DNA from: Myoxocephalus aenaeus
Lineage: Eukaryota > Chordata > Actinopteri > Perciformes > Cottidae
Direction of reading: 5' to 3'
Length of the DNA: 64,000 nucleotides
Assembly: GCA_038501785.1 (NCBI GenBank)
Contig: JBAMJR010000154.1
Span: 4,660,001 to 4,724,000 of the forward strand
Positions 13,094 to 26,639 of this stretch are shown here, in pieces. The notes beneath the pieces are model-generated. The model was not told the origin of the DNA. It made no database searches and was given only the letters and a program-made list of their open reading frames with translations. A program made the translations under genes and the position numbers. Each line of letters begins with the position of its first letter. Within the stretch, counting starts at the first letter, position 1.

Positions 13094-14920
13094 CATTGGC
13101 ATTCCTGGTGAGTGCTGAGATCAGTTTGATGCCGAAATGAACACAAACACACCAGAGTTACTAATGCAAACTTAGACTGAACACTAAAATAAAATCAAAC
13201 TGTGAAAAATACGGTTACAGACACCAGGATGTGGAAGTACGCATCATCCAGCTGTGACAGTAAATCTCTGCGTCATGGGAGCTGCCACAGTTTCCCAGGC
13301 CAGTTAATGTGGACCAACGGATGATTCTTCCATTTCTCACCAACTACTTTGGACTGGCACATTCCACCCCAGTGAGGGACGCCTCTGTGAACACTGATAT
13401 GTGTGATAGGACTCTCCCCGATGACTGAACATGGAGGGACTACTACATGGCTTGCAGATATCATAGCAAGTGCATCAACTGTGTGACAAAAGTTAAGTGC
13501 ACCAAGCCAAGTCTGACACTGGTGAAAATATTACTACTAACTCTCCCCGGGTGGGAGGTGGTTTCTAATTATTTAAGGCCAGTAAGGCAGATATTAGGAA
13601 AAATGGAGGGAGTCTGAGCATGTTGAGGCAGAGTTGTCCATCCAGCAGCTCCTGTCTGATCTGAGGATGAAGCTTCTACATGTGGAGCAAGCTGTTACGC
13701 TGCATCATCATTTGCCATGCCATCATTTTGGAAACTGCCACCGTCAAAGCCGAAGTGGGGGTCAGAACAGCCGTCACAGCCTGCCCGATGTCCTAGACTA
13801 GTTCGGGGGAGCCAGCGGAGCGGCACACTGATGTGAGCAGTCAGAGAAGCGAGCATAACCTGGTCCTGATGAGACAGCGCTGTAATTTTCCAGGGTCAGA
13901 AAAAGCCGCCGTAGGCTGTAGGGACAAAGAAATGCCACAGCGGAGAAAGTGTGGCCAGCAGCTCTTGCTGGTAGACGTCTATGAGGACATGAGCAGGTGC
14001 AGGTGCAGGTTGTTGCTTCTGTCAGCATTGGGATGCCTCTCAGATCTGCCACCGTTGTTTTAAGGAAAAAAAGTTCCTAAGTGGCGGGCAAATGATCTGG
14101 AAAACTGCACTGCTCGTCACTGCAGCTCCTCCAAAGGCAAGCAAGCACAGACCGGCAAGCGGCCTGCAGGTTAGCCGCTAGCTGGGCCCGCACAGCGCCG
14201 AGGCAGCTTTGCAGGTGAGAGGTCCGATGGAAGGAAGCAGCCGATCTGGAAGCCGGTATAACCGACAGACACCACTGGGACATCTTCATCTACTTCACTT
14301 CTTCACTTGTTGACTGCTTGACACTGAAACAAAAATGGGAGCAGAACCATGGTGGCACAGCTGTTATATATATATATCGCAAGTGCAGATGAAAGAGAGG
14401 CCCGTGGAGGGCACAAGGTTGAGTAAAAAATTATTCACGACTGCACATGCAAGCAGGGATGAACCCAATAGCAACAGCTCTGAGAGGGAGAAGCCGAAAG
14501 AACCGAGCTTCTGTGCTTTCTTCATGTAGCCGTATGGTTATAGAGCATGTGCTTGCTCATGGCGCTCTGCAATGCTCCCGCCCAGCCTCCGCCTCCCCTT
14601 CACGTAAACACTGTCACCGTGGTTTGCACTGTTAGTGCCGTTAGCTGCAAGCTGCAGGCTCAGCTATATAAAAGTCACAAGACATAGTCACAGTGTCATA
14701 CAAGTGTAATTTTTGTATCTATAAAATGCAACACATTCCATTGTGAGATTGTTGGTAGAAATGTCTGAGAGAGATACTATTTTTTTTTTCTTCTATTTTT
14801 CTGTCCCGAATTTCTTCAGGACATGATACAGTTTAGTGCATATATTTACATTAAGAATTTGGACATTGAAATCAAATGGCAGAGGGTAAATATAGGGAAT
14901 AGGGAGTGATTTCTGGCACA
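13094..14920. other. non-coding; possible transposon debris
   Basis: GC content is higher at 13600-14640 and a few 60-80-codon frames occur on both strands, but none shows a domain or splice structure. It may be old transposon or pseudogene material; not assigned. Confidence 0.3.
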
Positions 14921-14984
<64 letters not shown>

Positions 14985-14999
14985 GCTAGCATATATACA

Positions 15000-15075
<76 letters not shown>

Positions 15076-15078
15076 TGT
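14921..15078. repeat. double (AT)n microsatellite with palindromic spacer
   Basis: Two long (AT)n blocks (14923-14979 and 15002-15073) are separated by a short spacer containing ATATGCTAGCATAT and bounded by CAGCATAT on the left and ATATGCTG on the right, so the whole is a near-palindrome able to extrude as a cruciform. Confidence 0.95.
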
Positions 15079-16503
15079 ATATCGGCTCGATTTATGATTA
15101 TGTTACTTACTGAGGGGCTTAATGTTGTTCTTTCACTAGTGATATTTTCTGACAAATTTTCTGGCAATGTAACAAATTTAACTGCTTGTTTATACTTTTG
15201 GGAATCCAGGTTTTTTTTGTAACTGTATAAACTCTGTTTTAAACCTTTGGTCTAACTCAGTGGTATGTGTTCTTTTTCTGAATTTGAATCAGTTATCTAA
15301 TGCTGATTTCGCCACAATTTTGAACAATGGGCAGAGATCAAGACAACAACAATCTGCAAAAGCTAATGTGGATGCACTTTTTTTTCATTTTACACATGAA
15401 CAGCATTTTCAAAATTAGCCGGCTTCCATTGCTCTTCTCACCTCCACTATCTGCCGCCAGGCATCCAGCCCTCGGCTCAATCTCTCACAGCCTCTGCTGC
15501 TCCGGCCCTTGGGAGGACTCATGCAGACCAGTTGATTAAAAATCACTTAGTGGAGAACACAAACAAAGCTGTCAGCCTTTGGCTTGCCCTTGGGATTGGA
15601 GTGAGGGGGAGCATAGGAGGGGTAGAATGAACAAGAAGAGATGAAGGGGAAGAAGAGGAGAAGAGACACTTAGCGGGTTTCAGTTAGATTTGAAAAGTTG
15701 ACAAATGCCTCAAAGTGGGAACAAGCAAGGATTGTGGAAAAACTCATATCATTACCGCATTAAACATCTTTTGTTCTGTACGCCTTAAGCCTCTTCCAAT
15801 CATGTTTTCTTCTTTATGCCAAGGATGCTTGACTGACATAGAAATTGTGCAGTCAAAAGTAAGAGGTGATTGGGGTGCTGGATGGGTTTATTTGAAGTAT
15901 TTACTTTAAAATCCGATGGCCAAGGTTCATTCCCACTAATGCCAAGAATATGTGTCTTTTGATTTTTAGTTACAATTACCTAAATCTTATCCGAAAGGAC
16001 CACTTCATTAGCATGACCATTGAATGTTTTTTTTTAACATTGTTTGAGCCTAAAGGAGCTATATTTAGCATTTGGGAAATTAATATAACTAACTATTAGC
16101 TATATAAGTAAAGACATTGTGGAGTAATGTCTACCTGAGCAGAGAATGAAGTCACTCTCTCTCTGTGTGTGTGTTGCTATCCAAGCTCCCCTTTGTTAGT
16201 GCATGTTAGTGCATGTTAGTGCACGTGAGTGTGCTCAACTGGTTAGCGCTGTCACAGAAGCGTAGCACGCCCCCTCAGGTTCTCCCTCAGCTAAAAACTG
16301 TTAGCGCTGTCTTGCACCTTTAACCAGTAGTATAAACATTTTATTTGCTTAATTAATTTCAAGCTACACTATTGCAGTAACATTACTGCAAGTGGGGACA
16401 TCCTTAAATCTCTCTTGGTGGTGTGTTCGTGGAAGCTCCGACATTGCGGTTAGTTTTGTTGGGAAAATCCAACAGTAAAGAGAGGCTCATATTGCACCAA
16501 CAG
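15079..16503. other. no gene; partial dispersed repeat
   Basis: 15079-16030 shows nothing recognisable. 16040-16330 (AAAGGAGCTATATTTAGCAT onwards) reads like a dispersed fish repeat, and a 10-11-bp unit GTTAGTGCAT is repeated three times at about 16196-16228. Confidence 0.35.
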
Positions 16504-16545
16504 TGTAGATGTGAGCAGGGACACTTGTCCCTGCTCACATCTACA
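16504..16545. repeat. perfect 20-bp inverted repeat with 2-bp loop
   Basis: The left arm 16504-16523 begins TGTAGATGTGAGC and is followed by CT and its exact complement at 16526-16545. Such a long perfect fold-back is rare by chance. Confidence 0.97.
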
Positions 16546-16761
16546 AAATAAAGTTGAATCTCTGAAGGTTGATTTATACTGAAATGAAAGAAAATCCTGT
16601 TGATGTGGGTCAGTCCACTCATAGCCTTAAACATGTTTCATGTGGCTCAGTTTACCCACTGGCTGATGTTTCCAAGTTACAAATAGGTCAGGGCACATCC
16701 AATTTGTGCACATAAAAATCATATAATCTGGTATTTCCATGAAAAGGGCAATCTTCATTAA
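16546..16761. other. no gene seen
   Basis: Short single-copy-like stretch between the fold-back and the next MITE; nothing recognised. Confidence 0.3.
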
Positions 16762-17293
16762 GGCTGCAGGGAGCTAACAATGTTTTTTCTTGATTAACTA
16801 ATCGCTCGTTCCACAAAATGTCAACAGACATTGAAATATGTGGATAGGTTTCCTTAACATTAATATAAATATTTAAATAGCTTGTTTTGTCCAACCAACA
16901 GTGAAAAACTCAAAGATACTCATTTTAGAATTATATTAAAAAAATGTTGATGTTGAAAAAAAATTACTTAAATTATTAATACATCATCACAATAGTTGTT
17001 TATTAATTGTCTCACAATTACTGAACTATTGAATTAGGTTATTCATTTCAACAATAATTAAATCTGTGATCGAGGTTCTGCCACCAACAGCGGAAACAAT
17101 CAGTAAATATTTAAATTAGTGGAGCAGTAAAATATTGACAGCTACTTTGATAATAGATTCGTTGTTTGTACTTTTAAAGCAAAAATGCCAAACATGTTGT
17201 ACTTCCTGTTTTTTAGTTGTGAGGATTTGATTAATCAAGATAATATAATTAAATTAAGCAATAATGAAAATAATTGTTAGTTGCAGTTGAACA
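16762..17293. mobile_element. dispersed fish repeat with (G)CTGCA...TGCAG-type ends
   Basis: Begins GGCTGCAGGGAGCTAACAAT and ends AATAATTGTTAGTTGCAG, roughly inverted ends. Inside, TTGTTTTGTCCAACCAACAG and CAAAAATGCCAAACAT match the consensus texture of a widespread teleost non-autonomous element with GATTAATC repeats. Degenerate copy. Confidence 0.5.
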
Positions 17294-19049
17294 TCACACA
17301 TAAGCAGCACATGAAGTTGGCTCCATGGTCATTACTGTGCGAGTCAGTCAGAGGTTCCCCGCTGCAGAACCACATGAGGCAGAAGCAGATCAGTTGGTGA
17401 GAAACTAGATGTGTCAACACATGATGACCGTTACTGGTCTGATCGTATTGTGACACCCATGACAGCTGTAATTAGTGAGCACGTGAGCACACACACACAC
17501 ACACACACACACAGAGACATAGTGTTGTGCATACACAGTCACATACATGTGCAAAAGACACACACAGACACAGCTGCCACTGACAAGGGTGGAGCAGCAC
17601 GGCTCCAACGGTCTACTGGCCTTCACTACCAGATGGTAGTCACCACTGATTCTCTTGGCGCGCGCACACTCACACACACACACGCACACGCACACACACA
17701 CACATGCACGCACAGAAACGACGATGCGTACCACACACACATTTCTTGTGTGCAAGTCCTTAGTAATACTCACAATAAGCCCATAATATTCTGGGTTTCA
17801 TGTTTGACAAGCTCTGTAACACAAACTGATCGCAACTGCAAAAACCGTCACCTCTACAGCTCACACTTTGCTGACGTTACTGAAATAATTATTACTTGAT
17901 TGATTCGCATTATACCACAATAAGGACAGGGCCACACAGGAATACCTAAATCCGGCCAGCATAAACATCCTCAGCGTATGTGAGTAAGGTGAGAAGTGTC
18001 TCTGGGGAGGAAAGTTGAAAGACAAATTGTGCATACACGTAAAAGAGAGAAGTACAGACAGACAATGAAAGAGAGATAACAGGTATATGAAGAGAGGAAA
18101 TAGGAAACAATGAATATGGAAGTCTCCCAGGATGCAGGAGCAAAGTCACCCCCTCGGTATCCCCACTGGGGCTTTTAAGGGTCAACTGAGAACTAAGAGG
18201 CACATTGGTGTCCAGTGCATTGCCTGTGCAGACGACTGGAGAAAGGATGGCAGAGACACAACCTTGTTTGGTGAATTATACATACATTCACGTACACACA
18301 CAGGTTATACGCTCTCTCCTGTCGACCTCTGTCTCCGCTGTTGTGAGTCTTCCATCTTATTTTTGCTGACCTGTATGTGGAAGGGCTGACAGAGGTGAGC
18401 ACACAATCTCCCAGCGCCCAAACACAGAGAATTGAATCACCCCTGGGCTGACCTCCTCGGAGCAGCGCCTCGCCTATCTGCACCCAGTGCTGTCGAGGGG
18501 ACCGTTTAGGGCAGACGGTGACCCTGGCGTGACCCCCAGGTCCGTGGCTCCTCTGCCTCGGCTGCCGGGCAACATGACAACCTATACAAGGCCCTGTCAA
18601 ACACATGATTGACATGTCCCCGCCCATCTCAAACAACATTCACACCCACCGCGACAAATTACCCCAAAACCCAGACAAGACAACCATATCGTGGCTCCCT
18701 ATTTGCTCTCTTGTCGTCTTCCATATGTTGCATGCATGTACACTCCATTCTGTCTGACACAACGTATTAATTGTGTGAAATAATGTAAAGCTGGCTGATG
18801 CTGCAGGTGATGAGAGCTGCGTGTTATTTTCTACTGGCAGTGGAAGCTGAACCAAGGCCACAAGACTGGCTCAGTTTAAATGGGAGACCAGGTTATGTGG
18901 TGACGAAATCAGAACAAACGCACTGTCTGTGATTTAGTCATTTTTTGTTTTGTATTCCTTTTGTAATAGATTTACTGCTGCAGATCACGCACCACTCTTC
19001 ATAAACCACAATGTCTCCCATGCTTTTGCCGTACCTGCGGTGGAGAATG

Positions 19050-19050
<1 letters not shown>
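17294..19050. other. no gene; CA-rich stretches
   Basis: Two CA-rich tracts at 17487-17513 and 17663-17704. They generate His/Thr-rich frames that are not genes. Nothing else recognised. Confidence 0.4.

Positions 19051-19052
<2 letters not shown>

Positions 19053-19131
<79 letters not shown>
19053..19131. repeat. (AC)n microsatellite
   Basis: About 39 pure AC units; another (AC)n of about 16 units is at 19809-19840. Confidence 0.97.
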
Positions 19132-19798
19132 GCAAATCACACATACAGAAAACCCACACACACAAACACAAAGAAAGAAAAAGAGCTACAGTACTCCCTA
19201 CATCAACAGTGGCCTAGATAAACACAATACACACAAAAGAGTCACCCCATGAAAATAACCCTCCATCTGAGCATCACTGCACTTATCTACTCATAAACAT
19301 AGGGATAAATCAATTCAGTGAGAAACACACATTTTTTTTCTCTCATTTTAAATTACAGCTGCGGTACCAAAACTAGCATGATAGCATAGGTCAAATTCAC
19401 TAACCTCTTCTCTCCATGGCAACAGTCTGCCTCTTACAAAACAAAAAAAGGCTCAGTGCGGTGTGTTGAAGTCATTGTGAGACGTTGTTCCATGACCTGT
19501 GAACGTGTGTGTCATGAGTGTGTTGATGCGTCTTTGCATGTGTTCCACAAGGAAGCAAAGCATGCGTAGATGTAGATGTGTATATGTACATGTGTATAGG
19601 TTCATATGAAGGTATATCTGCCTATCAGTGTTTGAGAGTGCATATGTGTGTGTGTGTGTGTGATGACAACCCTGTTATCATAGCGTCTGCATTAGCATTG
19701 CAGCGTTTCACCGCTTTGTTTTACTCTGACCTGTATAATCAGTGTCACATTAGCAACACAACAAATCAAACGCTGCGAGTTCCCCCTGCAACCTCTCG

Positions 19799-19844
<46 letters not shown>

Positions 19845-19884
19845 TAGACACCGCATGTCCTCCTTCACGCTCCCAGCTGGCCAC

Positions 19885-20050
19885 CACACTGTGTCAAACA
19901 GATGCTAATTAATATGAAAACTAATACCTATTACGCAACATACAAAGATCCCAAACCACAAATTTAATTAATTTTTATTCGGAAGCAGAGAGATGAAATG
20001 AATTAGGAAAACTTCTTCCTGTTCGCATTACAGCTAATACAGCGTATATC
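19885..20050. promoter_or_regulatory. candidate regulatory block rich in TAATTA cores
   Basis: GCTAATTAATATG, TTTAATTAATTTTTATTCGG and ATGAATTAGG occur within 130 bases of repeat-free sequence. Homeodomain-type cluster; conservation not tested. Confidence 0.3.
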
Positions 20051-20169
20051 CGTGAAGGTGGTTAGATTTAAGTGTATTTGAAGATATATAAAAAACAAGA
20101 TCCAGCTATTTATTTATTCCAGTTAAAATCCAAACAATATCACACTATGATCACAGTTGTTAAATTAAA

Positions 20170-20510
20170 CCTTTTCTCACATTTTCTATTACAGTAAATG
20201 TTTCTTCTTTAACTGCTATACTATAAAAACAATGTAATATACTGAAACAGAAATTATTAGTTGATCAAAAACTACTTTGATAAGGGAATAATTGTTTCAG
20301 CTTGTGATTTGTAAGGATTTTGTCTGACGGCGAACTGAATATTTTAGGTTTTGGAGTGCAAAGCAACTGGACTGGACCTATGAGAAAGTGTAAGAGGTAT
20401 TTTTACCTATTTTCTGATATTTAAACACAAAAGGATTAATTGATTAATCGAGAAAATGATTTTCAGGTCAACTAATAATGAAAATTATAGCTAGTTGCAG
20501 CCCAATAATA
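20170..20510. mobile_element. second copy of the GATTAATC-type fish repeat (partial)
   Basis: Contains GTTGATCAAAAACTACTTTG, GATTAATTGATTAATCGAG and ends TAATAATGAAAATTATAGCT then AGTTGCAGCCC, resembling the 3' end of the copy at 16762-17293. Confidence 0.5.
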
Positions 20511-21239
20511 TACTAAGAATTACAATCTTCTTCAAGCATTTTGTTTATTACAGGTGAAAAAAAAAGAGAAAATACATTTTCACTCAAAAAATGCATTGTT
20601 TTTTTTGTCACTTTGCCCAGTTCCACTTGAAGCCAAGGTCTTAAAATGTACGTTAGCTTTGGTATCAGGCACTTCACAGACATCAGGTTTAGTTTTTTTC
20701 CGAACAACATCATGCTTTTTCACCGTTTAGAACTGAAATTACAAAATTAAAAAAGGAATTTTCCGTTAAACAAGGTTATTAAACTGGTTTTGGATGGCTC
20801 ATAGGAAGAGTGAGGTATTTCATTTGAAAAGATGTAAAAATTGAGAAACATGAAAAGCTGTACAGTAAGAGTAGTAAAACATAACGGCCGAGTTCACAAT
20901 TAAAATGATAAAGTACGTATTGCCCTTATAGATCAGCAGCAAGACCGACTATTGTTCTTTTTTCCTGATACACAAAGAGGAAAGTCAGCATCCGCTCAGC
21001 TCCTTCTACTGTAAACCCTCCAGTGTTGAAAGAAAAGGAGAAGAAAGGAGAAGAGAGGAAGGAAGAAATTGAGAAGAGGGGAGAAAAACAGAGGAAGGAA
21101 GGGAGAGAAGACAGACGGAGACAGATGGGCAAAAAGACGAGTGCGGAAAGACAGACGGGAAGAGGGAGCTGAAAGGAGAAGGAGAGGAGATGGAGGGATA
21201 GATTGAGCGAGAAGAAGGAGGCGTACTGTAGGAGATCCA
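20511..21239. other. no gene; purine-rich patch
   Basis: 21020-21230 is an almost pure purine stretch of GGAGAA-like words that opens spurious frames on the minus strand. The rest is AT-rich. Confidence 0.4.
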
Positions 21240-21423
21240 GCTGACATTAGCGGGTGAGTTTATGAGATGTGATGATTAGCCAAATCCTGCTAATCAATGA
21301 CACATTCACATGGGTTCCTGCTCTGTTGCTAAACACTAATTGGTCTATTCTGCGGCAAATAGGGAGATGCTGTTTCCCACTTCACTGTGAGCAATGCAAG
21401 CTGACACGGGGGCACATGTGAGT

Positions 21424-21459
<36 letters not shown>

Positions 21460-21900
21460 ACACGTGTCGAACGTTACTTGCATGCACATACTGTACATCT
21501 GTAGTAGATTCTGGTACATAAAAGGTCAAATTGAGACTGATTCAATTTGAGAGGAGATGAGGAGGAGAGGATCCTGCTCGACTCGCTCTAACAATAAGGA
21601 GAGAATGGGATCCTAGAGCGGGCCAGTTGAACCAGCAGAGGGAGGGGGGGTGGCTGGAGACGGAGCCCTAAATTCAATTTCACTTTGTTGAGTATTTAGA
21701 TAATGTCTCCTAATGTAATGCCAGGCCGTGAGTGGATCCACAGTATAGCAGCAGCAGTCGTTAATCACTATGCAGCAGCAGCGCCACCACTGTCCGAGGA
21801 CGGGCACTGCATTACCCAGCTGCAGGCGGGCACCATGCACCTGCAGACTGGATACAGGGACCGGACCTGGACCTGTATTGGAGCACAAGTCTAAATATTA
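21240..21900. promoter_or_regulatory. candidate regulatory blocks
   Basis: Outside the short (AC)n at 21425-21465, the sequence has AT-core motifs GATGATTAGCC, GCTAATCAATGAC and CACTAATTGG (21275-21345) and a CAATTTGAGAGG/CAATTTCACTTTG pair (21540-21690). No coding support. Enhancer-like by texture only. Confidence 0.28.
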
Positions 21901-23023
21901 TGTTTTTCTATTCAAATCATCCACGGAACCTACAAATTATTAATATATACTGTATTACAGTTCAATATACAAATTGTGCAATCACATTTACATGTAATTT
22001 ATTACTGTCACTACTATACTTACATGTATAGATTCTTCATAAATGTGAATGCATGTACTGTACATAAAACACGAAACTATTACATTACCGATCCAAAATA
22101 ATTAAAGCACTCTTTGCACTAATTGTAACAGTTTTACCTGTACATAAATGATATGGTGTTGTCCATTTGTTGCTTTTATTCATATGAAGCTCATCATAGT
22201 AATATGTGTAATCTTTGCTCAGCTTTGTTGTCCTTATTTTGGCTGTATGTTAATGTGTAAAAGTACATTTTACATAAGTACATTAGAAAACAATACATTT
22301 CTTTGTTGATTCTGATTATTGAGTAAAGTGTGATTTGTAAAACTTGAACGTGTGTAGTTGCTCACGATTAGGCTGTTTCCATGAAGCACTGACAATAATT
22401 TATCAGCAATTATTTCGGCAGCATGCCACTAAAAATAATCAACCAATAAATATTATAACTTAATTTTAGTTCCTGAAAAACATACATGTTTTGTTTACAT
22501 TAGTGCATCAATAAGTCAAATGAATATTTATGTCAATTAAATAATCAATTAGGTCATTTAAAAAAAATAAAAAAAAGATTACAAAAAAAAATCTTCGCAA
22601 TTCCAACCTTTCCAGTGCTTTTTTTCTGTTTTATATCAATGAAAGCTAACTACTATTTTTGAGGTTTGAACGGTCAGTCGGACATAACAAGCAGCTTTGG
22701 AAAATGGAACAGTTCTTTTTCTGACATTTTATTGATTAAAACTGTCCTTCAAATAATGTACTCCCTCTATAGAGCCGCTCACCTTGGAGAATGCTATTGT
22801 CATAATATTTTCACATACACAGCTCTCAGTCTTTCTCATCCAGTACACACGCCCACGCACACATACAACACATCCACACCCGCAACACGATGAGTGCGGT
22901 CAATGCGGGGTGTATTCCTCTTTCGGTGAGTGCCAGTGGTTAACAGTGCTTTAAGTTGAAGAGGAGGACAAGAGGAGGGTTCACTTAAACACATGACTGT
23001 TACTACCTAAATATTAGTGCAGG

Positions 23024-23026
<3 letters not shown>
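21901..23026. other. AT-rich non-coding sequence
   Basis: Long AT-rich stretch without gene; poly(A) interruptions at 22560-22590. 22380-22560 may be another degenerate copy of the AT-rich fish repeat. Confidence 0.4.

Positions 23027-23102
<76 letters not shown>
23027..23102. repeat. (CT)n microsatellite
   Basis: About 38 pure CT units. Confidence 0.97.
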
Positions 23103-23105
<3 letters not shown>

Positions 23106-24110
23106 GTGTCTCAGTATGTGATAGTGTGTCTGTGTACGCATGTGTGTGTGGATGTGTATGTGGATGTAATTATGTGCAGAGGAGAGGCTGTTTGGGGTAA
23201 ATAGAGTTGCAATTATTCTTTTAACCTGTTAGATTGTCAGCCCCACTAACACATGGGCCTAGAGGAGACAGGAACAGACAGACAGACAGATGAGTACTGC
23301 ATTTAGAGACATTCAGTGGCACGCACTTAACTCAAAACTAAATGCCTACATTTCTCTATGACATTTATAACCAGAAATGTGATTTTTGTTTTTCAGAATG
23401 AATGGGTTCTAATGATGTCTGCAAAAGAGACACTAACATGTGCAATGTAATCATTTTGTTGTTTTATTTCTTTATTTAAAGTGACAATAACTGTAGCACC
23501 TGTGGCCCTGAAGAGATTAAAGTGAAAAACGATGAATGACTTGATTTATGAGAAGATATATTTTGTTGCTGTTGCTTGTGTTTGCATTTCAAAACCTCTC
23601 GGATGTACAAGGAGTGTTTAAAATAAGTGATTTGATTGCTGTGTGTCAAGACATGATATCACTGAATTGATTTAATTTGCGATACACTCGCTGTTGACAG
23701 CTGTTTGACTGAGCTGAAGTGTAATGCTCCATCAGCAGCAAATAGAGTAACCCATTCAACATCACTACTGCTATATTAGAGACAGGAAGTATATTGTATT
23801 TCCCCACAATACTTTCTAAATGGTCTCATAGCAAAAATGTGATGAATAGCTTTTGAATTATTACATCTTCCTGCAAAATATTTAGGAGGAGGAGAGTGCA
23901 ACTCAGACCTGTTTTTTAATATACTCATTTTATCAGGTAAGTAAATAGGAAACTTATGAACCAGATGCTTTAAAATGTACAGATTGCTAAACAATCAAAA
24001 GAAACGCACATTAATATCCACTACTACCTGATCAATTTGATAATCTAAAATTCATTTTAAAGAAATATTACAGAAATATTTCCCCCTCTTACTCTTTTTT
24101 GCTATATTTT

Positions 24111-24112
<2 letters not shown>
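23103..24112. other. no gene seen
   Basis: AT-rich single-copy-like sequence with nothing recognisable. Confidence 0.4.
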
Positions 24113-24165
<53 letters not shown>

Positions 24166-24245
24166 ACAGGCGTATAATGTTATCGGCCCAGATCACCAAC
24201 TCAGCAGATCGCAACCGCATGTCACCTACGATAATTCAGCGCACG

Positions 24246-24315
<70 letters not shown>
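24113..24315. repeat. two (AC)n microsatellites
   Basis: (AC)n at 24113-24163 and 24251-24315, separated by 87 bases of ordinary sequence. Confidence 0.95.
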
Positions 24316-24317
<2 letters not shown>

Positions 24318-24994
24318 TGCAGAGTTTGGTGCCCCTTGTCAATAGGACGTTAAGGGTTTTGGCACTAATGACCAGTGTAGAGATAAGAGAGGAGAGGTTA
24401 ATGTGTTGCTGTGGGTGATCAAGATAAGACCGATCCCTTTAAGCCAGCGGACAATGAGACAGTGAGAAGAGGAGAGAGGATACAAAAACTAGAGTTAAAA
24501 GGTAGAGAGAGAAAATACACGGAAATAAGCAAAAGCCTAGTAGACAACATGGTTTGCCAGACTCACCGCCACATGGAGGCTATTGTTCATCCCATTTGAT
24601 ATAGGAATACCTGCATTTATGCAGATTCAGTCCATCAGGGCTGCACACATAAATATGCACACAGTACAGCACTAAACACTAAAAACTCAATAGCCACCAC
24701 CGACCAATCCAGCTTTTCACTGAATGGGTCATCAGTGCAACTCAAAAGACAAACCCAATATACAATCCTGTGTAGCATTCAAAAGGGGCTTCATTTTGGA
24801 AGTCTTTGTGCAGTAATGTGTGTATAAATACAACATCTATATCACTGGTGACTTGTTTGTTCAAAGTATTCCTAAGATTAGGGGGCGGACACAATGTATT
24901 GTGATTATTATGTTTAAGTACTAGTACAACTACACTCAACGCATGCATTGTATCTACATTGTATAAATGCACTATATATCTATATACAGTATAT

Positions 24995-25006
24995 CCCCCC
25001 CCCCCC

Positions 25007-25039
<33 letters not shown>
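24995..25039. repeat. C15 run joined to (AC)n
   Basis: Homopolymer C at 24995-25009 followed directly by about 15 AC units. Confidence 0.93.
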
Positions 25040-25041
<2 letters not shown>

Positions 25042-25250
25042 TCATACCTGTGAGTGAATGTAACATAAAATCCCCCCCACCTCCCCGTCCATCTGTGCGG
25101 CCGGCTGGGTCGGCTGACATTTGGACACTTGTCAATCATCTCTTTCAATAGCCAAGCGGCAGGAAAAATGGAGTCGGGGGGTCAGCAACTCAGAGTATCG
25201 CCATGGCAACAACTGCACTGAAGTTCATAGCCTGCTGGGACTGCAGTTCT

Positions 25251-25380
<130 letters not shown>

Positions 25381-26587
25381 GAATGTCCATTTTTGTTTCT
25401 GGTTTGAGTGTGTGCGTGCCTTCTTGTGTGTCCAATTGTTCCCCATCAGCCAGAGGCAAATACTCCTCCCATTTTAGCTCTCACCTTGCAACCTCACATG
25501 CAGCTTTAGCCTTTTCTCCCCCTTCCCTCTCTCCCTTTTTTTTCTTTTTCTACCTCCCTCCCCTAACCAGCGGGTCAAGGAACAAGGCCCTGCAGGAAGT
25601 ACAGCATCCAAAAAAAAGAGAGTACTTAACCTTTCCCCACCTCGGCCTCTCCCTCTCTTGCCCCTCAGCCTCTCTCGGGTTTGCTCTTCCTTGCTGGTGT
25701 GTGTTTCATTGTGATCCTCCATTTGCACCGGCTCTCTAATTGTTTTCTCATCTTCAATAGTTGTGCTTTCATCTGTTCGCCAGCGCCGCATTTGGGCTTC
25801 GTTGTTGAGGCGGTGAAAACGTGCACGTGTTATCCCATCCTGTGGTTCACATGTACAAGCTGTGTTCAGCCAAAGCACAAGAAAACAGTGTGATTGAGCA
25901 CACAAACACAGCCACAACAAACTATGTGGAGTCTGCGCCACTGGTGGTCGGTTTATGGGATGAATACGAAGGATAATTTGTGTTCTCAGTCAGGGAAAAT
26001 AGCTCAGATTGAGCCTCCGAGGACAATCCACTGACCCGTTTACCGAACACTTATCGCAGAGAGGTTCACCAGCACTATTCATCCTCCTGGAGCTTTAGCA
26101 GCCACACACGAGCAGGCAACTAGTCCCTCCTATACCCAGACGATAATGACAGCACGATGTGTGACAGCAGCCACACAGATATGAATTTAATACAATGCTC
26201 CAAATGGCATGAAAACCTTTAGCTCTGGGAATAAACGCCTCTCGTGAAAATGTTGACATACACATTTACACAGCAGCTTGTTGCAGATTTTTAGGGATTT
26301 GATGATAGTTTCGTTAAAAGGGCCGGACTCCAAACTTCTGTTGCATTATATTTTAGCACAATTGTTTCTTTTTGGCACAACAAAAAAATGCCTTTTGAAA
26401 AAAACAAAGCACTGGCCTACAGATTTAAAAAATACAAATTAAAAAGTACACAGGTATGTTCATTTTGTGTCCTTCCTCATACTGTAAGTAGAGCATTTTA
26501 TGAGTAAAATCTACTGCTAATAGCTGTTTGATGTGGATTAACATGCTTCATTACCCCAATGTACCAACACTGCCAAAGTCATTACAG

Positions 26588-26639
<52 letters not shown>

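Noticed and set aside
17411..17899. 162-codon plus-strand frame and its minus-strand partner
   Set aside because: Opened by (CA)n tracts; Thr-His and Cys-Val repeats only.
25474..25941. 155-codon minus-strand frame
   Set aside because: Arg/Glu/Gly-rich because of a pyrimidine-rich plus strand; no domain seen.
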